Position numbers and translations under genes: made by a program
In this document: positions 7,882-16,138 of the stretch, one piece after another
Position numbering within the stretch: position 1 is the stretch's first letter
Layout: every line of letters begins with the position of its first letter
From: Oligoflexia bacterium
Lineage (GTDB): Bacteria; Bdellovibrionota; UBA1018
Direction of reading: 5' to 3'
DNA length: 32,911 nucleotides
Assembly: GCA_014376785.1 (NCBI GenBank)
Contig: JACMQW010000033.1
Location: forward strand, 1-32,911
Notes under the pieces: model-generated
Told to the model about the DNA's origin: nothing
What the model saw: only the letters and a program-made list of their open reading frames with translations
Databases searched by the model: none

Positions 7882-8064
7882 GCTAACCCCTACGAAAACA
7901 ACGCCGTTCAATCTGAATAAGCTTAGTGAAACCCTAGTAACACATTGCGTTAAATTAGGGCAAGAAAAACCCTCGCCGAAGCCACATTTAAAAAAAAGCT
8001 CAATCAATCTCGCTGTCAAGCCGTCTTCAATGTCGGTGTCAATAGTCGAAGTCGGAGCCGGAGT

Positions 8065-8288
8065 GCCCACCCGGAGAGATGTTTGACGAGAGCGATGGCG
8101 TCAATCGTCATTTAGTATCCATCGGGGTGGGCCTAACTTTCGGAGCCCTAGCACCAAGCTCGATGCATAAAAGGGTATGCGTAAGTTATGCGTATGTCAA
8201 AGCTGAGAATGAGATTCCTGGAAAGGGATCAGGCACGCCCTTCCCAATGCGACTGGCCATGCGCAAAGGTGAATCACGGAGATTCACT
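8065..8288 (+). promoter_or_regulatory. Structured leader of cysK (candidate cis-regulatory RNA)
   Basis: The stretch before cysK holds several complementary segments. The outer stem is GCCCACCC (8065-8072) with GGGTGGGC (8125-8132). Inside it, TGACG (8084-8088) pairs with CGTCA (8099-8103), and CGATGG (8093-8098) in that loop can pair with CCATCG (8119-8124), which would make a pseudoknot. Just before the gene, GTGAATC (8269-8275) pairs with GATTCAC (8281-8287), placing the GGAG ribosome site in and next to the loop. I do not recognise a known riboswitch class; folding and comparison are needed. Confidence 0.35.
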
Positions 8289-9200
8289 ATGAAAGCGCGA
8301 ACCATTCTCGACATCATCGGCCACACGCCCCATTTAAAAACCAATAGACTCTTCGGATCGACTGAAGTCTGGCTGAAACTCGAAAAACAAAACCCCAGCG
8401 GCAGCATCAAAGACCGCATCGCGCTGGCCATGATCGAAGATGCAGAAAAAACCGGCCGCTTAAGCCGGGGAATGCGCATCATCGAACCGACATCCGGAAA
8501 TACCGGGATCGGACTTGCGATGGTTTCAGCGGTGAAAGGCTATCCGCTCACCCTCGTGATGCCGGAATCGATGAGCATCGAGAGGCGCGCGATCATGAAG
8601 GCCTACGGAGCAGAATTAGTGCTGACCTCGAAAGAAAAGGGAATCAAAGGCTCCATCGAAAAGGCCACCGAGCTTGCGAAAGAAAACGGAAACGCCTGGA
8701 TTCCCCATCAATTCGAAAATCAAGCGAACGTCGAAGTCCATGCTCGCACCACCGCTGATGAAATCATTGCGGATTTCCCGACCGGATTCGACGCCCTGAT
8801 CACGGGAGTGGGAACAGGCGGTCACATTACCGGGGTAGCAAAAGTCCTGAAGAAGAGATTTCCAAATCTAAAAGTATTTGCGGTGGAGCCCGAACTTTCG
8901 CCCGTCCTTTCCGGCGGAACCCACTCGCCTCACCCGATCCAGGGTATCGGAACAGGGTTCATCCCCGCCATCCTGGATCGCTCACTCCTCGACGGTGTCG
9001 TCCAAGTCTCCAAGGAAGAGGCGTTCGATTACACCCGCCGCTGCGCGCGCGAAGAGGGCCTCCTCTGTGGAATTTCTTCCGGCGCTACCTTAGCGGCAAT
9101 CGCTAAAAAAATTCCTGATCTGCCAAAAGGCGCAAAAATCCTCGGATTCAACTACGATACTGGGGAGCGATACCTGTCTATCGAAGGACTTTTCACCTGA
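8289..9200 (+). CDS. cysK: Cysteine synthase A (O-acetylserine sulfhydrylase)
   Basis: A 303-residue fold-type II PLP enzyme that makes L-cysteine from O-acetyl-L-serine and sulfide in the cytoplasm. The Schiff-base Lys is K41 in '[11 protein letters not shown]'; the substrate loop TSGNTG lies at 68-73. The PLP-phosphate loop GTGGHITG is at 175-182, and '[11 protein letters not shown]' follows. '[10 protein letters not shown]' and the GTGG loop favour CysK over CysM, although the length is at the short end. The frame is open from 8079, but the ATG at 8289 begins the conserved 'ILDIIGHTP' and has a GGAG 7-8 bases before it. It is divergent from the lipoprotein gene. The spacer RNA may regulate it (see leader). 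Confidence 0.92.
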   Translation: MKARTILDIIGHTPHLKTNRLFGSTEVWLKLEKQNPSGSIKDRIALAMIEDAEKTGRLSRGMRIIEPTSGNTGIGLAMVSAVKGYPLTLVMPESMSIERRAIMKAYGAELVLTSKEKGIKGSIEKATELAKENGNAWIPHQFENQANVEVHARTTADEIIADFPTGFDALITGVGTGGHITGVAKVLKKRFPNLKVFAVEPELSPVLSGGTHSPHPIQGIGTGFIPAILDRSLLDGVVQVSKEEAFDYTRRCAREEGLLCGISSGATLAAIAKKIPDLPKGAKILGFNYDTGERYLSIEGLFT

Positions 9201-9249
9201 ACGCTGTCTTTCCTCTTGAACGACCCTGAACCAGAGATAGATTAAACGC

Positions 9250-9543
9250 ATGAAGCCGAATACTCCCCGAACCGTTCTCCACGAAAATGTCTCTTACTCC
9301 GTTGTGCGCCTCTATAGCTCCGGAATCGGAAACCAGTATGCCTGCACCTGGAAGGACGGGAACGGTAAGCTTCAAACCTTACTACTGACAGAAGAACTTG
9401 TGGATCGCCACTCTGAGCACGTCCCGCTTTACCGAGCCTGCGCAAAGCGTTTCGACGACCACCTGACCTTCGCGAAGTATCTGGGATCGAGTTCTTTTCC
9501 GAATGCGAAACTCCCACCAGACGGAATTACTAAAAAAGAATAA
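9250..9543 (+). CDS. Small protein of unknown function
   Basis: A 97-residue protein, 49 bases after cysK on the same strand, with a purine-rich AGAGATAG upstream of the ATG. It looks soluble and has no signal peptide or membrane span. Two beta-strand-like segments ('VSYSVVRLYSSGIGNQYACTWKDGNGKLQTLLL') precede a helical half ('RHSEHVPLYRACAKRFDDHLTFAKYL'). I do not recognise a family. Codon use resembles the neighbours, so it is probably a real gene, possibly co-transcribed with cysK. Confidence 0.6.
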   Translation: MKPNTPRTVLHENVSYSVVRLYSSGIGNQYACTWKDGNGKLQTLLLTEELVDRHSEHVPLYRACAKRFDDHLTFAKYLGSSSFPNAKLPPDGITKKE

Positions 9544-9627
9544 AAGAGAAGCTCCTCATTCGCTTGCATTTTGACGCCAGATGTTATCTCTGTGCCTCAG
9601 ATGTGAATTAACTTTTGAGGAGTCTCT

Positions 9628-10275
9628 ATGAAGTCGCTTTCTGCTTTCGCGCTGATCCTACTTATTTCCGTTTCTGCCCTGGCTGATGATCTGATCGAGC
9701 AAATTTCCGGCGAAATCGTTACCCTGAATTCTGAAACGATTCGCTTAAACAGCCAAGAAGCGACTCTGGTTCGCACGGCTTCTACTCCAGAAAAAGTGAC
9801 TCTCGAAGTTCCCGTTGAAATGACGGAAACGGTTTGCACTGCTTATGCGCCGGTTACTCGCTCTGGATACGACTCTTACCACTGCGGTTCCGACTACTTC
9901 CCGGTGCGCGTTTGCAACGGCGGCGGATACGGCCCAAGGAACTACGGCGGATACGGACGTTTCGGCGGATTCAGCGGCTATGGCTATGGCTATGGCGGGT
10001 GCTACACGAACAACCAGGCACAACCTCGTTTCTGCAGCTGGCAGGAGTCAACTTGCGTGAGCACGGCCCCCCAAACTTCGACCGCTTTAAAATCGGTAAA
10101 GATCCGTTTCAAAAACACCAAACTCTTGGGCTCTGAAACAGAAACATACTCTTTTAATGGTCGCCAAGTTCGGACCGATCACCAGAAAGCGACTTATGCG
10201 ATTCAAGGCCTCGAAACTCGGGGATCGATCGAAGTAAAAGGCGACCACGGAACGATCGTCATCCGTAATCGCTAA
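9628..10275 (+). CDS. Secreted Gly/Tyr-rich, six-cysteine protein of unknown function
   Basis: A 215-residue protein with a clear signal peptide (MKSLSAFALILLISVSALA, cut after 19). The first mature part is beta-rich and polar (residues 20-65). A central segment (about 98-125) is a low-complexity Gly/Tyr run with GGYG and GYGYGYGG repeats. Six cysteines at about 70, 86, 96, 125, 136 and 143 bracket that segment and probably form disulfides in the periplasm or outside. A short charged C-terminal domain ends 'GSIEVKGDHGTIVIRNR'. A GAGGAG lies 6-9 bases before the ATG, suggesting good expression. It is followed by its own terminator. The function is not recognised. Confidence 0.75.
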   Translation: MKSLSAFALILLISVSALADDLIEQISGEIVTLNSETIRLNSQEATLVRTASTPEKVTLEVPVEMTETVCTAYAPVTRSGYDSYHCGSDYFPVRVCNGGGYGPRNYGGYGRFGGFSGYGYGYGGCYTNNQAQPRFCSWQESTCVSTAPQTSTALKSVKIRFKNTKLLGSETETYSFNGRQVRTDHQKATYAIQGLETRGSIEVKGDHGTIVIRNR

Positions 10276-10300
10276 CTGAAAAATTAAACCACGCTTTGTG

Positions 10301-10336
10301 ACTCCTCTTCATCGATTTTCGGTGGAGAGGAGTTTT
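10301..10336 (+). terminator. Intrinsic terminator after the Gly/Tyr-rich gene
   Basis: ACTCCTCTTCA (10301-10311) pairs with TGGAGAGGAGT (10323-10333) over 11 bp with one G-T wobble. Two more inner pairs are possible, and TTTT follows. It lies 25 bases downstream of the stop of the secreted protein gene. Confidence 0.7.
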
Positions 10337-10420
10337 GTCAATTTTCAAACGCAAATCAGGCTTTGAAATGCGGAATCAACGATTGAGTCGATGGGGTTCT
10401 TTCTCTAAAGTAAAGAGACT

Positions 10421-11206
10421 ATGAAAAGTAGACCTTGGCCCATTGTTCTCTTAGCGATTCTCCAATTCCTCTCTCCTTTGATTTATATCCTGGTTGCCGC
10501 GTTCTTTTACGAAACGAGTGTGGCAAGCACCACGCGAGAAATGATCGCCCTCGCCCCAGACCTCCGGAAATTCGAAATTTTCGTACTGCCGCTCATTTTG
10601 GGCGGACTCCTTTTCATCACCAGGCGCACGGGCTACTACTTCTTTTTGCTCGGTTGCATCTACCAAATTTCCCGTGCAGTCGTTGTGTTCATGGCTTCGA
10701 ATGAGACGGATCCCGTTTTCCCGCTCGTGATCACGAATTTGATCGGTGCGATTGCCATTCTGTATCTCTTGCGGCCCCGCACGCGCATGATCTACTTTAA
10801 TGCCCGAATGCGATGGTGGGAAACCGAACCCCGTTACGTGGTAGACTTTCCCGCTTCAGTGAGTCGAGTCGGCGCGTCACCCGTAAAATCCCGAATTCAA
10901 AACATCGCTAGCGGCGGAGTTGGAACCGAAGTCGAAAATTTAAACTTTCTCTCCGGGGAAAAGGTCGCCGTCGAATTTCAGCATGAAGGAATTGTTTACG
11001 CTCTGAAGGCGCGAGTCGCATGGAATCGCCCGACGGGAAATCAGACCTTCCTCGGCTTAGAATGGTCGGCGGACAATTCGAATGCAGAACGATCTAAAGT
11101 TCGCCGGCTCGTGCGCCATCTTCAATCCAAAGGCGTCAAAACCACTCACGAAACGCCGGCTTGGTGGGATGATTTCAAATCCTGGGTGAAACGAGAGCCT
11201 CGTTAA
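10421..11206 (+). CDS. Membrane protein with C-terminal PilZ (c-di-GMP-binding) domain
   Basis: A 261-residue protein. The N-terminal half has four hydrophobic spans (about residues 8-30, 52-66, 70-92, 99-117). The cytoplasmic C-terminal half (about 130-245) looks like PilZ: basic 'RWWETEPRYVVDFPASVS', then 'SRIQNIASGGVGTEVE' and 'GEKVAVEFQHEGIVYALKARVAWNR...TFLGLEW'. PilZ domains bind cyclic di-GMP through an RxxxR motif and a (D/N)xSxxG motif; here the second reads NIASGG, with Ala in the usual Ser position, and the arginine motif is loosely spaced. Binding is therefore likely but not certain. It would act as a membrane-bound c-di-GMP effector. No partner gene is evident next to it. Confidence 0.75.
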   Translation: MKSRPWPIVLLAILQFLSPLIYILVAAFFYETSVASTTREMIALAPDLRKFEIFVLPLILGGLLFITRRTGYYFFLLGCIYQISRAVVVFMASNETDPVFPLVITNLIGAIAILYLLRPRTRMIYFNARMRWWETEPRYVVDFPASVSRVGASPVKSRIQNIASGGVGTEVENLNFLSGEKVAVEFQHEGIVYALKARVAWNRPTGNQTFLGLEWSADNSNAERSKVRRLVRHLQSKGVKTTHETPAWWDDFKSWVKREPR

Positions 11207-11371
11207 CCCTTTAAGGGGCAAGTTTTGCGGCACTGTGATTGCAGTGATCTTGTTTAACCTGCCCCGTATCAGCGAAACCTCGTCGACGAGTGAGTCGACT
11301 CGCAGACGCTGGCTTTTACCGCTGCAGGGCTGGAGAGGGGAATAAGAGTTTATCTCTTATTCCCCGTTTTT
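11207..11371 (+). ncRNA. Structured intergenic segment ending in a terminator: small RNA or 5' attenuator leader
   Basis: Between the PilZ gene and the acetyl-CoA hydrolase homologue lies about 200 bases without an ORF but with strong pairing. GGGGCA (11215-11220) pairs with TGCCCC (11260-11265), enclosing CACTG (11231-11235) with CAGTG (11242-11246). Next is a palindromic GAGTCGACTC region, and then a perfect 12-bp hairpin (11337-11348 with 11354-11365, loop TTTAT) followed by GTTTTT. The arrangement suits either a discrete small RNA or a riboswitch-like leader for the gene starting at 11406. No known RNA family was recognised. Confidence 0.4.
11337..11371 (+). terminator. Intrinsic terminator upstream of the acetyl-CoA hydrolase homologue
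   Basis: A perfect 12-bp stem (arms 11337-11348 and 11354-11365) with a 5-base TTTAT loop, then G and a run of five T. It is 131 bases after the PilZ stop and only 34 bases before the next start, an unusual place unless it ends a small RNA or acts as an attenuator. Confidence 0.88.
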
Positions 11372-11405
11372 ATGGGATGATCGGGATGAAGAAAGGTTCA
11401 TTTCG

Positions 11406-13361
11406 ATGACACGGTTTTTCACGCGAACGGCGGACGCTTGTGCTGAAATTTTCAGCCCGAGTCGAAAGCGAGATTCCGCGGGCAAAGAAATGAGAATTGC
11501 CTCTCCTCTCGGCCTGGGGAAACCAAATACCCTTCTCAATTTAATCTATGAGGAAGCGAGGATGCATTCGGAGATTTCTCTGAAGCTCTACACCGCTCTC
11601 TCACTTCTCCCCCCCTACCCTCGCGATCGCCTTGCTGAAAACTTCATCGGTCCGTTTCGAAATGCGCACTGGGGCGAAAACTACCCTGACCTAAAATACG
11701 CGCGGGACGGAAACGCAGCAAAGCTTCCGGCAAATGTTTCGGTTCACGAATTCTATTTTCAAGCGGGCGGGGCAATGGAGTCGCATCAACTCCAGCAAGC
11801 GTATCAGAGCATCAATTACACCCATGTGGTTGCCTCGCTTGTGGAAGCGAAAGTGGAAGTCCTCGTGCAGCTGATTGCTAAGCGAGCTGATCACCGAGGC
11901 ACTCGTTACAGCCTCTCCAGTAACCCCGATCTCACACTGGACTTAGTCGACGCTTATCGGAAAGCGGATCTCCCCCTCTACGTGGTAGGCGTCGTCCATC
12001 GTGACCTCCCCTTTTTGGGCGGCGAGGCTGAAGTTCCTGAAAATTTCTTCTCCGCCATCGTTGAAGATCCTGAAACAAATCATGAACTTTTCGCACTCCC
12101 ACGAACACCAATCAGCCCAGAAGATCACCTGATTGGATTCCACGCGAGCGGGCTCATCGCTGATGGCGGAACGCTCCAAATCGGAATCGGATCGCTCTCC
12201 GATGCAGTCGTTCACGCCCTCCTCGTCCGGCACCGAGATGAACGCCTCTACTCATCAGTCCGCCAAACGATTCAGGCAGAAAGAAAGCTCTCCCTCGGAC
12301 TCGATCTGCAGTCCGGTAGTTTTCGTGAAGGACTCTATGGACTCAGCGAAATGATCAATGACGGCTTTATGCATTTGAGAAAAGCCGGCATCTTGAAAAG
12401 AGAAGTCATCGACGAGGTGACCGGTAATCGCACCTATTTGCACGGAGCATTCTACCTCGGATCGAAGGCATTCTATCGCTGGCTCAGAGAACTGAGTAAA
12501 GAGGATGAGTCTGGCCTTCGCATGAGCCGCATCTCGAAGATTAATGACCTTTACGATCCAAATGAAATCCTCCTACGACGGCAACGAAAGAAGGCGCGCT
12601 TCTTAAATACTTGCATGCAAGTGAGTCTACTCGGTGGGGCGGCTTCCGAAACACTGGAAGACGGAAGAGTGGTCAGTGGGGTCGGTGGCCAATACAATTT
12701 TGTTTCCATGTCACATGAACTCGAAGGCGCGCGCTCGATTCTCATGCTGAGAAGCACGCGCGTTTCACGCGGAAAACGTTACTCGAATATCGTATGGGGA
12801 CACCGACACCTCACCATCCCAAGGCACTTGCGAGACATCGTGGTGACCGAATACGGGGCAGCGAATCTTCGGAATCGCTCCGATGAAGAAACCATCACCG
12901 AATTGCTAAACATCACCGATTCTCAGTTTCAAGATGGGCTCCTGAAACAAGCTCAGAAATTAGGCAAGGTCCGGTCAGACTACGAAATTCCAGATTGGGC
13001 GAAAAAAAATACGCCTGGTCAGGTTAAAAAATGGACGTCTTCCGGAGACCTGAGGGTTCACTTTCCTGCTTTTCCTTTCGGCAGCGATTTTACACCCGTT
13101 GAGGAGCGACTCGCTCTCGCGTTGGGCGATTTAGCAGCCTTAAAAGAGAGCAAGCCCAAGGGTAAGTTCTTCTTTTGGACCGTGTGCGAGCTGTGGAAGT
13201 CGATAGGCCCTCATTCGGGGACGTTCGGACCTGAAATCACGCGGATGAACTTGGGCAAAGGATCCGGATTGAAAAATTTCGTATTGCGACGTCTCCTGAT
13301 AAGAAGACTCGCTGAGAGACTCGAAAATCAAGAATCGAAGGAAGACCATGCATCCCCGTAA
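11406..13361 (+). CDS. Acetyl-CoA hydrolase / CoA-transferase family protein, long form
   Basis: A 651-residue protein. The central part has the CoA-transferase nucleotide loop 'DGGTLQIGIGSLSDAVVHALL' (about 253-273) and 'LYGLSEMINDGFMHLRKAGIL', whose Glu315 is the likely catalytic glutamate (the family's TEM/SEM motif). The C-terminal domain has 'SGVGGQYNFVSMSHELEGARSI', 'RHLRDIVVTEYGAANLRNRSDEE', typical of AcetylCoA_hyd_C. Such enzymes hydrolyse acyl-CoA or move CoA between acids. It is clearly longer than the usual 430-550 residues, with an N-terminal extension of about 100 residues and extra C-terminal sequence. Where relatives read 'EVDLxGxVN' this protein has 'MQVSLLGGAAS', so substrate use may differ. 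It overlaps rlmF by 14 bases. Confidence 0.85.
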   Translation: MTRFFTRTADACAEIFSPSRKRDSAGKEMRIASPLGLGKPNTLLNLIYEEARMHSEISLKLYTALSLLPPYPRDRLAENFIGPFRNAHWGENYPDLKYARDGNAAKLPANVSVHEFYFQAGGAMESHQLQQAYQSINYTHVVASLVEAKVEVLVQLIAKRADHRGTRYSLSSNPDLTLDLVDAYRKADLPLYVVGVVHRDLPFLGGEAEVPENFFSAIVEDPETNHELFALPRTPISPEDHLIGFHASGLIADGGTLQIGIGSLSDAVVHALLVRHRDERLYSSVRQTIQAERKLSLGLDLQSGSFREGLYGLSEMINDGFMHLRKAGILKREVIDEVTGNRTYLHGAFYLGSKAFYRWLRELSKEDESGLRMSRISKINDLYDPNEILLRRQRKKARFLNTCMQVSLLGGAASETLEDGRVVSGVGGQYNFVSMSHELEGARSILMLRSTRVSRGKRYSNIVWGHRHLTIPRHLRDIVVTEYGAANLRNRSDEETITELLNITDSQFQDGLLKQAQKLGKVRSDYEIPDWAKKNTPGQVKKWTSSGDLRVHFPAFPFGSDFTPVEERLALALGDLAALKESKPKGKFFFWTVCELWKSIGPHSGTFGPEITRMNLGKGSGLKNFVLRRLLIRRLAERLENQESKEDHASP

Positions 13362-14271
13362 TCGACACACCGGCCATTATGAATTTGAAAAGCTCGTAAA
13401 AGCCGTCCCCGAGCTAAAAGCTTTTGTGATTCGGAATCCTTCCAACGAGATGACGATCGACTTCGCAAATCCCAGTGCAGTGAAGACCCTCAACCAAGCG
13501 CTCATGAAACTTTTCTACGGTATCCGCGAATGGAATATTCCCGAAGGCTACCTCTGCCCACCCGTTCCCGGCCGTTCTGATTACATCCACTCGATTGCAG
13601 ATTTACTCGCGTCTTGTCACGAAGACCAGATTCCGCGAGGTGACGGTATTCGGGTTCTTGACATCGGGGTGGGTGCGAATGGAATCTATCCACTCATCGG
13701 GCGCAGTGAGTACGGCTGGAGTTTCGTCGGTTCAGATATCGATCCAGAAGCACTCGATGCGGTTGCCGCTACCATCGAGGCAAATGATAGCCTACGCGGC
13801 GGTGTCGAGCTTCGTCATCAAACCAACCGCGCCCGAATTCTTCGCGGCGTCATCGATGAAAACGAAGAGTTCGATCTGGTGATGACGAATCCACCTTTCC
13901 ACGAATCTCTCGAAGCTGCTCGCGGAGGAAGTGAACGCAAATGGAAGAACCTCGGTCGCGAAATCCGCGGCGCAAGTCCCGTATTAAACTTCGGAGGCCA
14001 GGGCTCAGAGCTCTGGTGCGAGGGGGGAGAAGTCGAATTCATCCGCACTCTCATCGATGAGAGCCGCGCTTTTGCGAAAACCGTATTCATTTTTTCCGCG
14101 CTCGTCTCACGCGAAATTCATCTTCCCGCACTTTATCAGGCACTCGAGCGGGCGAACGTCGACGATGTCGAGACCATCGAGATGACCCAAGGCCAGAAAA
14201 AGAGTCGCATTCTTGCTTGGACGTTTCTATCCCTCGACGAGCGGGATGCTTGGATGAAGCGGCGCTGGTAG
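13348..14271 (+). CDS. rlmF: RlmF, 23S rRNA (adenine-1618-N6)-methyltransferase
   Basis: A 307-residue SAM-dependent methyltransferase. The RlmF-specific start is 'MHPRNRHTGHYEFEKLVKAVPEL...FVIRNPSNEMTIDF', followed by 'ALMKLFYGI..WNIPEGYLCPPVPGRSDYIH'. The SAM loop is 'LDIGVGANGIYP' (about 104-115) and the catalytic motif NPPF is at 181-184. It methylates N6 of A1618 (E. coli numbering) in 23S rRNA. Its ATG lies inside the end of the upstream CoA-transferase gene (14-base overlap in another frame), so the two are probably translated from one transcript. The 3' end overlaps the opposing rhomboid gene by 45 bases. Confidence 0.95.
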   Translation: MHPRNRHTGHYEFEKLVKAVPELKAFVIRNPSNEMTIDFANPSAVKTLNQALMKLFYGIREWNIPEGYLCPPVPGRSDYIHSIADLLASCHEDQIPRGDGIRVLDIGVGANGIYPLIGRSEYGWSFVGSDIDPEALDAVAATIEANDSLRGGVELRHQTNRARILRGVIDENEEFDLVMTNPPFHESLEAARGGSERKWKNLGREIRGASPVLNFGGQGSELWCEGGEVEFIRTLIDESRAFAKTVFIFSALVSREIHLPALYQALERANVDDVETIEMTQGQKKSRILAWTFLSLDERDAWMKRRW

Positions 14272-14982
14272 CGGTTCGAATTCGACGCCTTCCCAAACCG
14301 GATAATAAGTAACTCGCCGAATCGTCTCCTCCGCGGAGAGAAATTTTTCTCGGTTGATAAAATAATATCCAGAAGCGCTGACGATTCCGGATGTAAAACC
14401 GACGAAATGCGTAGAGTAGCTTACTTCCGCCCGATAGGTCGAAGGAAGAAACAGGAGCATCGACACGCCAGCCGCTTTCAAGAACCGAAGGGAACGACTT
14501 TCTCGTCGATCGATGAAGTAGGCGAGGGTGATCCATGCGGAGCCCATCCAGTAAACAACGCCCGAAGCTCCGATCACTGAAACTCCCGCCGGAAGGTAAA
14601 ACGTCGTCACGATGTTGATGAGTCCTCCGATGAAGAGCCCGCCCAATGGAAAGAATGCGTAGCCAAAATATCCAACCAATAAATAAGAAAAAGGAATGAA
14701 AAGGACGAGATTCCCAAGCAGGTGTTCCGCGTCCGCGTGCGCGAAAATCGCAGTCCATGGCCGCCAAATTTCAGAATAGCTCGCTCCTGCCGGCATGAAA
14801 TGGCTCAAACCTAAAAGATCAAAATGGAATGCGAGTCCAGCCGCCAGCAGGAATACAACGATGGCGAGAGTCGCTAACCCTCCGTTATGCCTAGGATGAC
14901 GAGTTAACCAATTTTTCTGGAAGGTCGTTTCAAATTCCATAACCAAAAGATGGGAATGAAAGAACAAGACGCAAGTCGTCAT
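14227..14982 (-). CDS. Rhomboid-family intramembrane serine protease
   Basis: A 251-residue membrane protein with about six spans. The rhomboid signature is complete: 'HLLGNLVLF' with H87xxxN91, the nucleophile Ser140 in 'GASGVVYW', and the partner His192 in 'STHFVGFTSG'. It should cleave membrane-spanning substrates within the bilayer; no substrate can be inferred. Two starts are possible: the ATG at 14982 (AGGGA 8 bases upstream) or the ATG at 14940, which would drop a 14-residue hydrophobic leader-like stretch. I keep the longer form with reservation. It is convergent with rlmF and the two share 45 bases of coding sequence. Confidence 0.88.
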   Translation of the reverse strand: MTTCVLFFHSHLLVMEFETTFQKNWLTRHPRHNGGLATLAIVVFLLAAGLAFHFDLLGLSHFMPAGASYSEIWRPWTAIFAHADAEHLLGNLVLFIPFSYLLVGYFGYAFFPLGGLFIGGLINIVTTFYLPAGVSVIGASGVVYWMGSAWITLAYFIDRRESRSLRFLKAAGVSMLLFLPSTYRAEVSYSTHFVGFTSGIVSASGYYFINREKFLSAEETIRRVTYYPVWEGVEFEPLPAPLHPSIPLVEG

Positions 14983-15079
14983 CTTAATTTTCCCTAAGTG
15001 TCTGATGCTAAGCGGTTATTTATCGCCTAATGCCGTCGACATCCTGGGAACTGCGACGGAGGTCGCGTAAAGAAGAGGT

Positions 15080-16138
15080 ATGACTGCTGCAATTCCAACC
15101 GATGCGACATTAGGCCTTTTTTCGATTCATGCGCGCCCGAGCGGGAATCTCTCCCCAGGCCCCGTCCCCGATGCGTTTCACACCGCTTTGATCGCGGGCG
15201 CCGCCGGGAGTGCGCTCGTGCAGTTATCGGGAGTTTGTCGTGGGAAACCCGTACGCATTTTCCCAAATCAAGATCATGCGGCAGTTGCCGGGGAAATGGC
15301 GAGCAATCCAAATCGCCTTTTTCAAGTTTTCGGCTCTCCTCTTTTCCCCATTGCGAATCGGTTGCGTGGACCTGCCGGCCAGGCAAACGTCTTGGGAAAA
15401 ACCATTCACTTTCCTCTGAATCACCATGGAAAACTCGCAGACGCTGAACCTCACCACTTGCATGGAAATCTCTTCTCTCGCACCGCTGATTCGATTCGCA
15501 ACGGCGAATCTGAAGGCGAAGCGTTTTCTACGAGTGTCTTTCACGCGAATAAAGACGGCGCGTGGGCTTCTGAATTAGAAGTAACGGTTCGGCATTCCCT
15601 TCAAAACGGAAGCTACACTTTCGAAATGACGGCCGAGAACAAAGGAAACGAATCTGTTCCGGTCGGTTTCGGAGCCCACCCTTATTTTGAGTTACCCAGT
15701 GGGGATCCATTCCGGGCAACTTTACAAATTCCGGCCGACCGCGTGGCAGAGATAGATAACTTCGATAACGTTTTTCCGACGGGCCGATGGTTTCCGACCG
15801 AAAACTCCCGCTTTGATTTTCGAACGCATTCTCCCTTGCCGGGTCGCGGGTTTGACCATTTTTTTCATTTCGATGGCCGTAAAGGAGCGCGGATTGAACT
15901 TCATGACGGAGCGGCTGGGGTCGCCTTCCGGATGACTGCCCTCACGGAGAATATTCTCGGCGCACAGTTTTACTACCCGGGCACGGGGAGCGTATTTGCA
16001 CTGGAGCTTGTGACTCATGTTCCCGATCCCCGTGTGGAAACCTGGGGAGAGGAAAAAACCGGAATGCGGCTTCTCAACCCGGGAGAAACCGAAACGTACG
16101 CATTCAGTATCGAAGTTTACTCCATCGCGAAGGCTTAG
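15080..16138 (+). CDS. galM: Aldose 1-epimerase (galactose mutarotase)
   Basis: A 352-residue protein of the galactose mutarotase fold. Landmarks: 'PNRLFQVFGSPLFPIANRLRG' with the substrate-binding NRL (93-95), 'HHLHGN' with an active-site His at about 128, 'VGFGAHPYFELP' with a second His at 200, and 'TGSVFALELVTH' near the end. It interconverts alpha- and beta-galactose so that galactokinase receives its preferred anomer. The context supports this: it faces galK and overlaps it by 4 bases, and galT and a sugar symporter follow. GAGG ends just one base before the ATG, which is closer than ideal. Glucose-6-phosphate epimerase-type (YeaD) relatives are the alternative, but the gal context favours galM. 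Confidence 0.86.
   Translation: MTAAIPTDATLGLFSIHARPSGNLSPGPVPDAFHTALIAGAAGSALVQLSGVCRGKPVRIFPNQDHAAVAGEMASNPNRLFQVFGSPLFPIANRLRGPAGQANVLGKTIHFPLNHHGKLADAEPHHLHGNLFSRTADSIRNGESEGEAFSTSVFHANKDGAWASELEVTVRHSLQNGSYTFEMTAENKGNESVPVGFGAHPYFELPSGDPFRATLQIPADRVAEIDNFDNVFPTGRWFPTENSRFDFRTHSPLPGRGFDHFFHFDGRKGARIELHDGAAGVAFRMTALTENILGAQFYYPGTGSVFALELVTHVPDPRVETWGEEKTGMRLLNPGETETYAFSIEVYSIAKA

Noticed and set aside
7882-8070. 63-residue N-terminal extension of the zinc lipoprotein
   Set aside because: It would place the signal peptide and lipobox internally; the ATG at 7881 has a good ribosome site and begins the signal peptide.
8079-8288. 70-residue N-terminal extension of cysK
   Set aside because: CysK proteins begin at the ILDIIGHTP region; the upstream stretch looks like a structured leader rather than protein.
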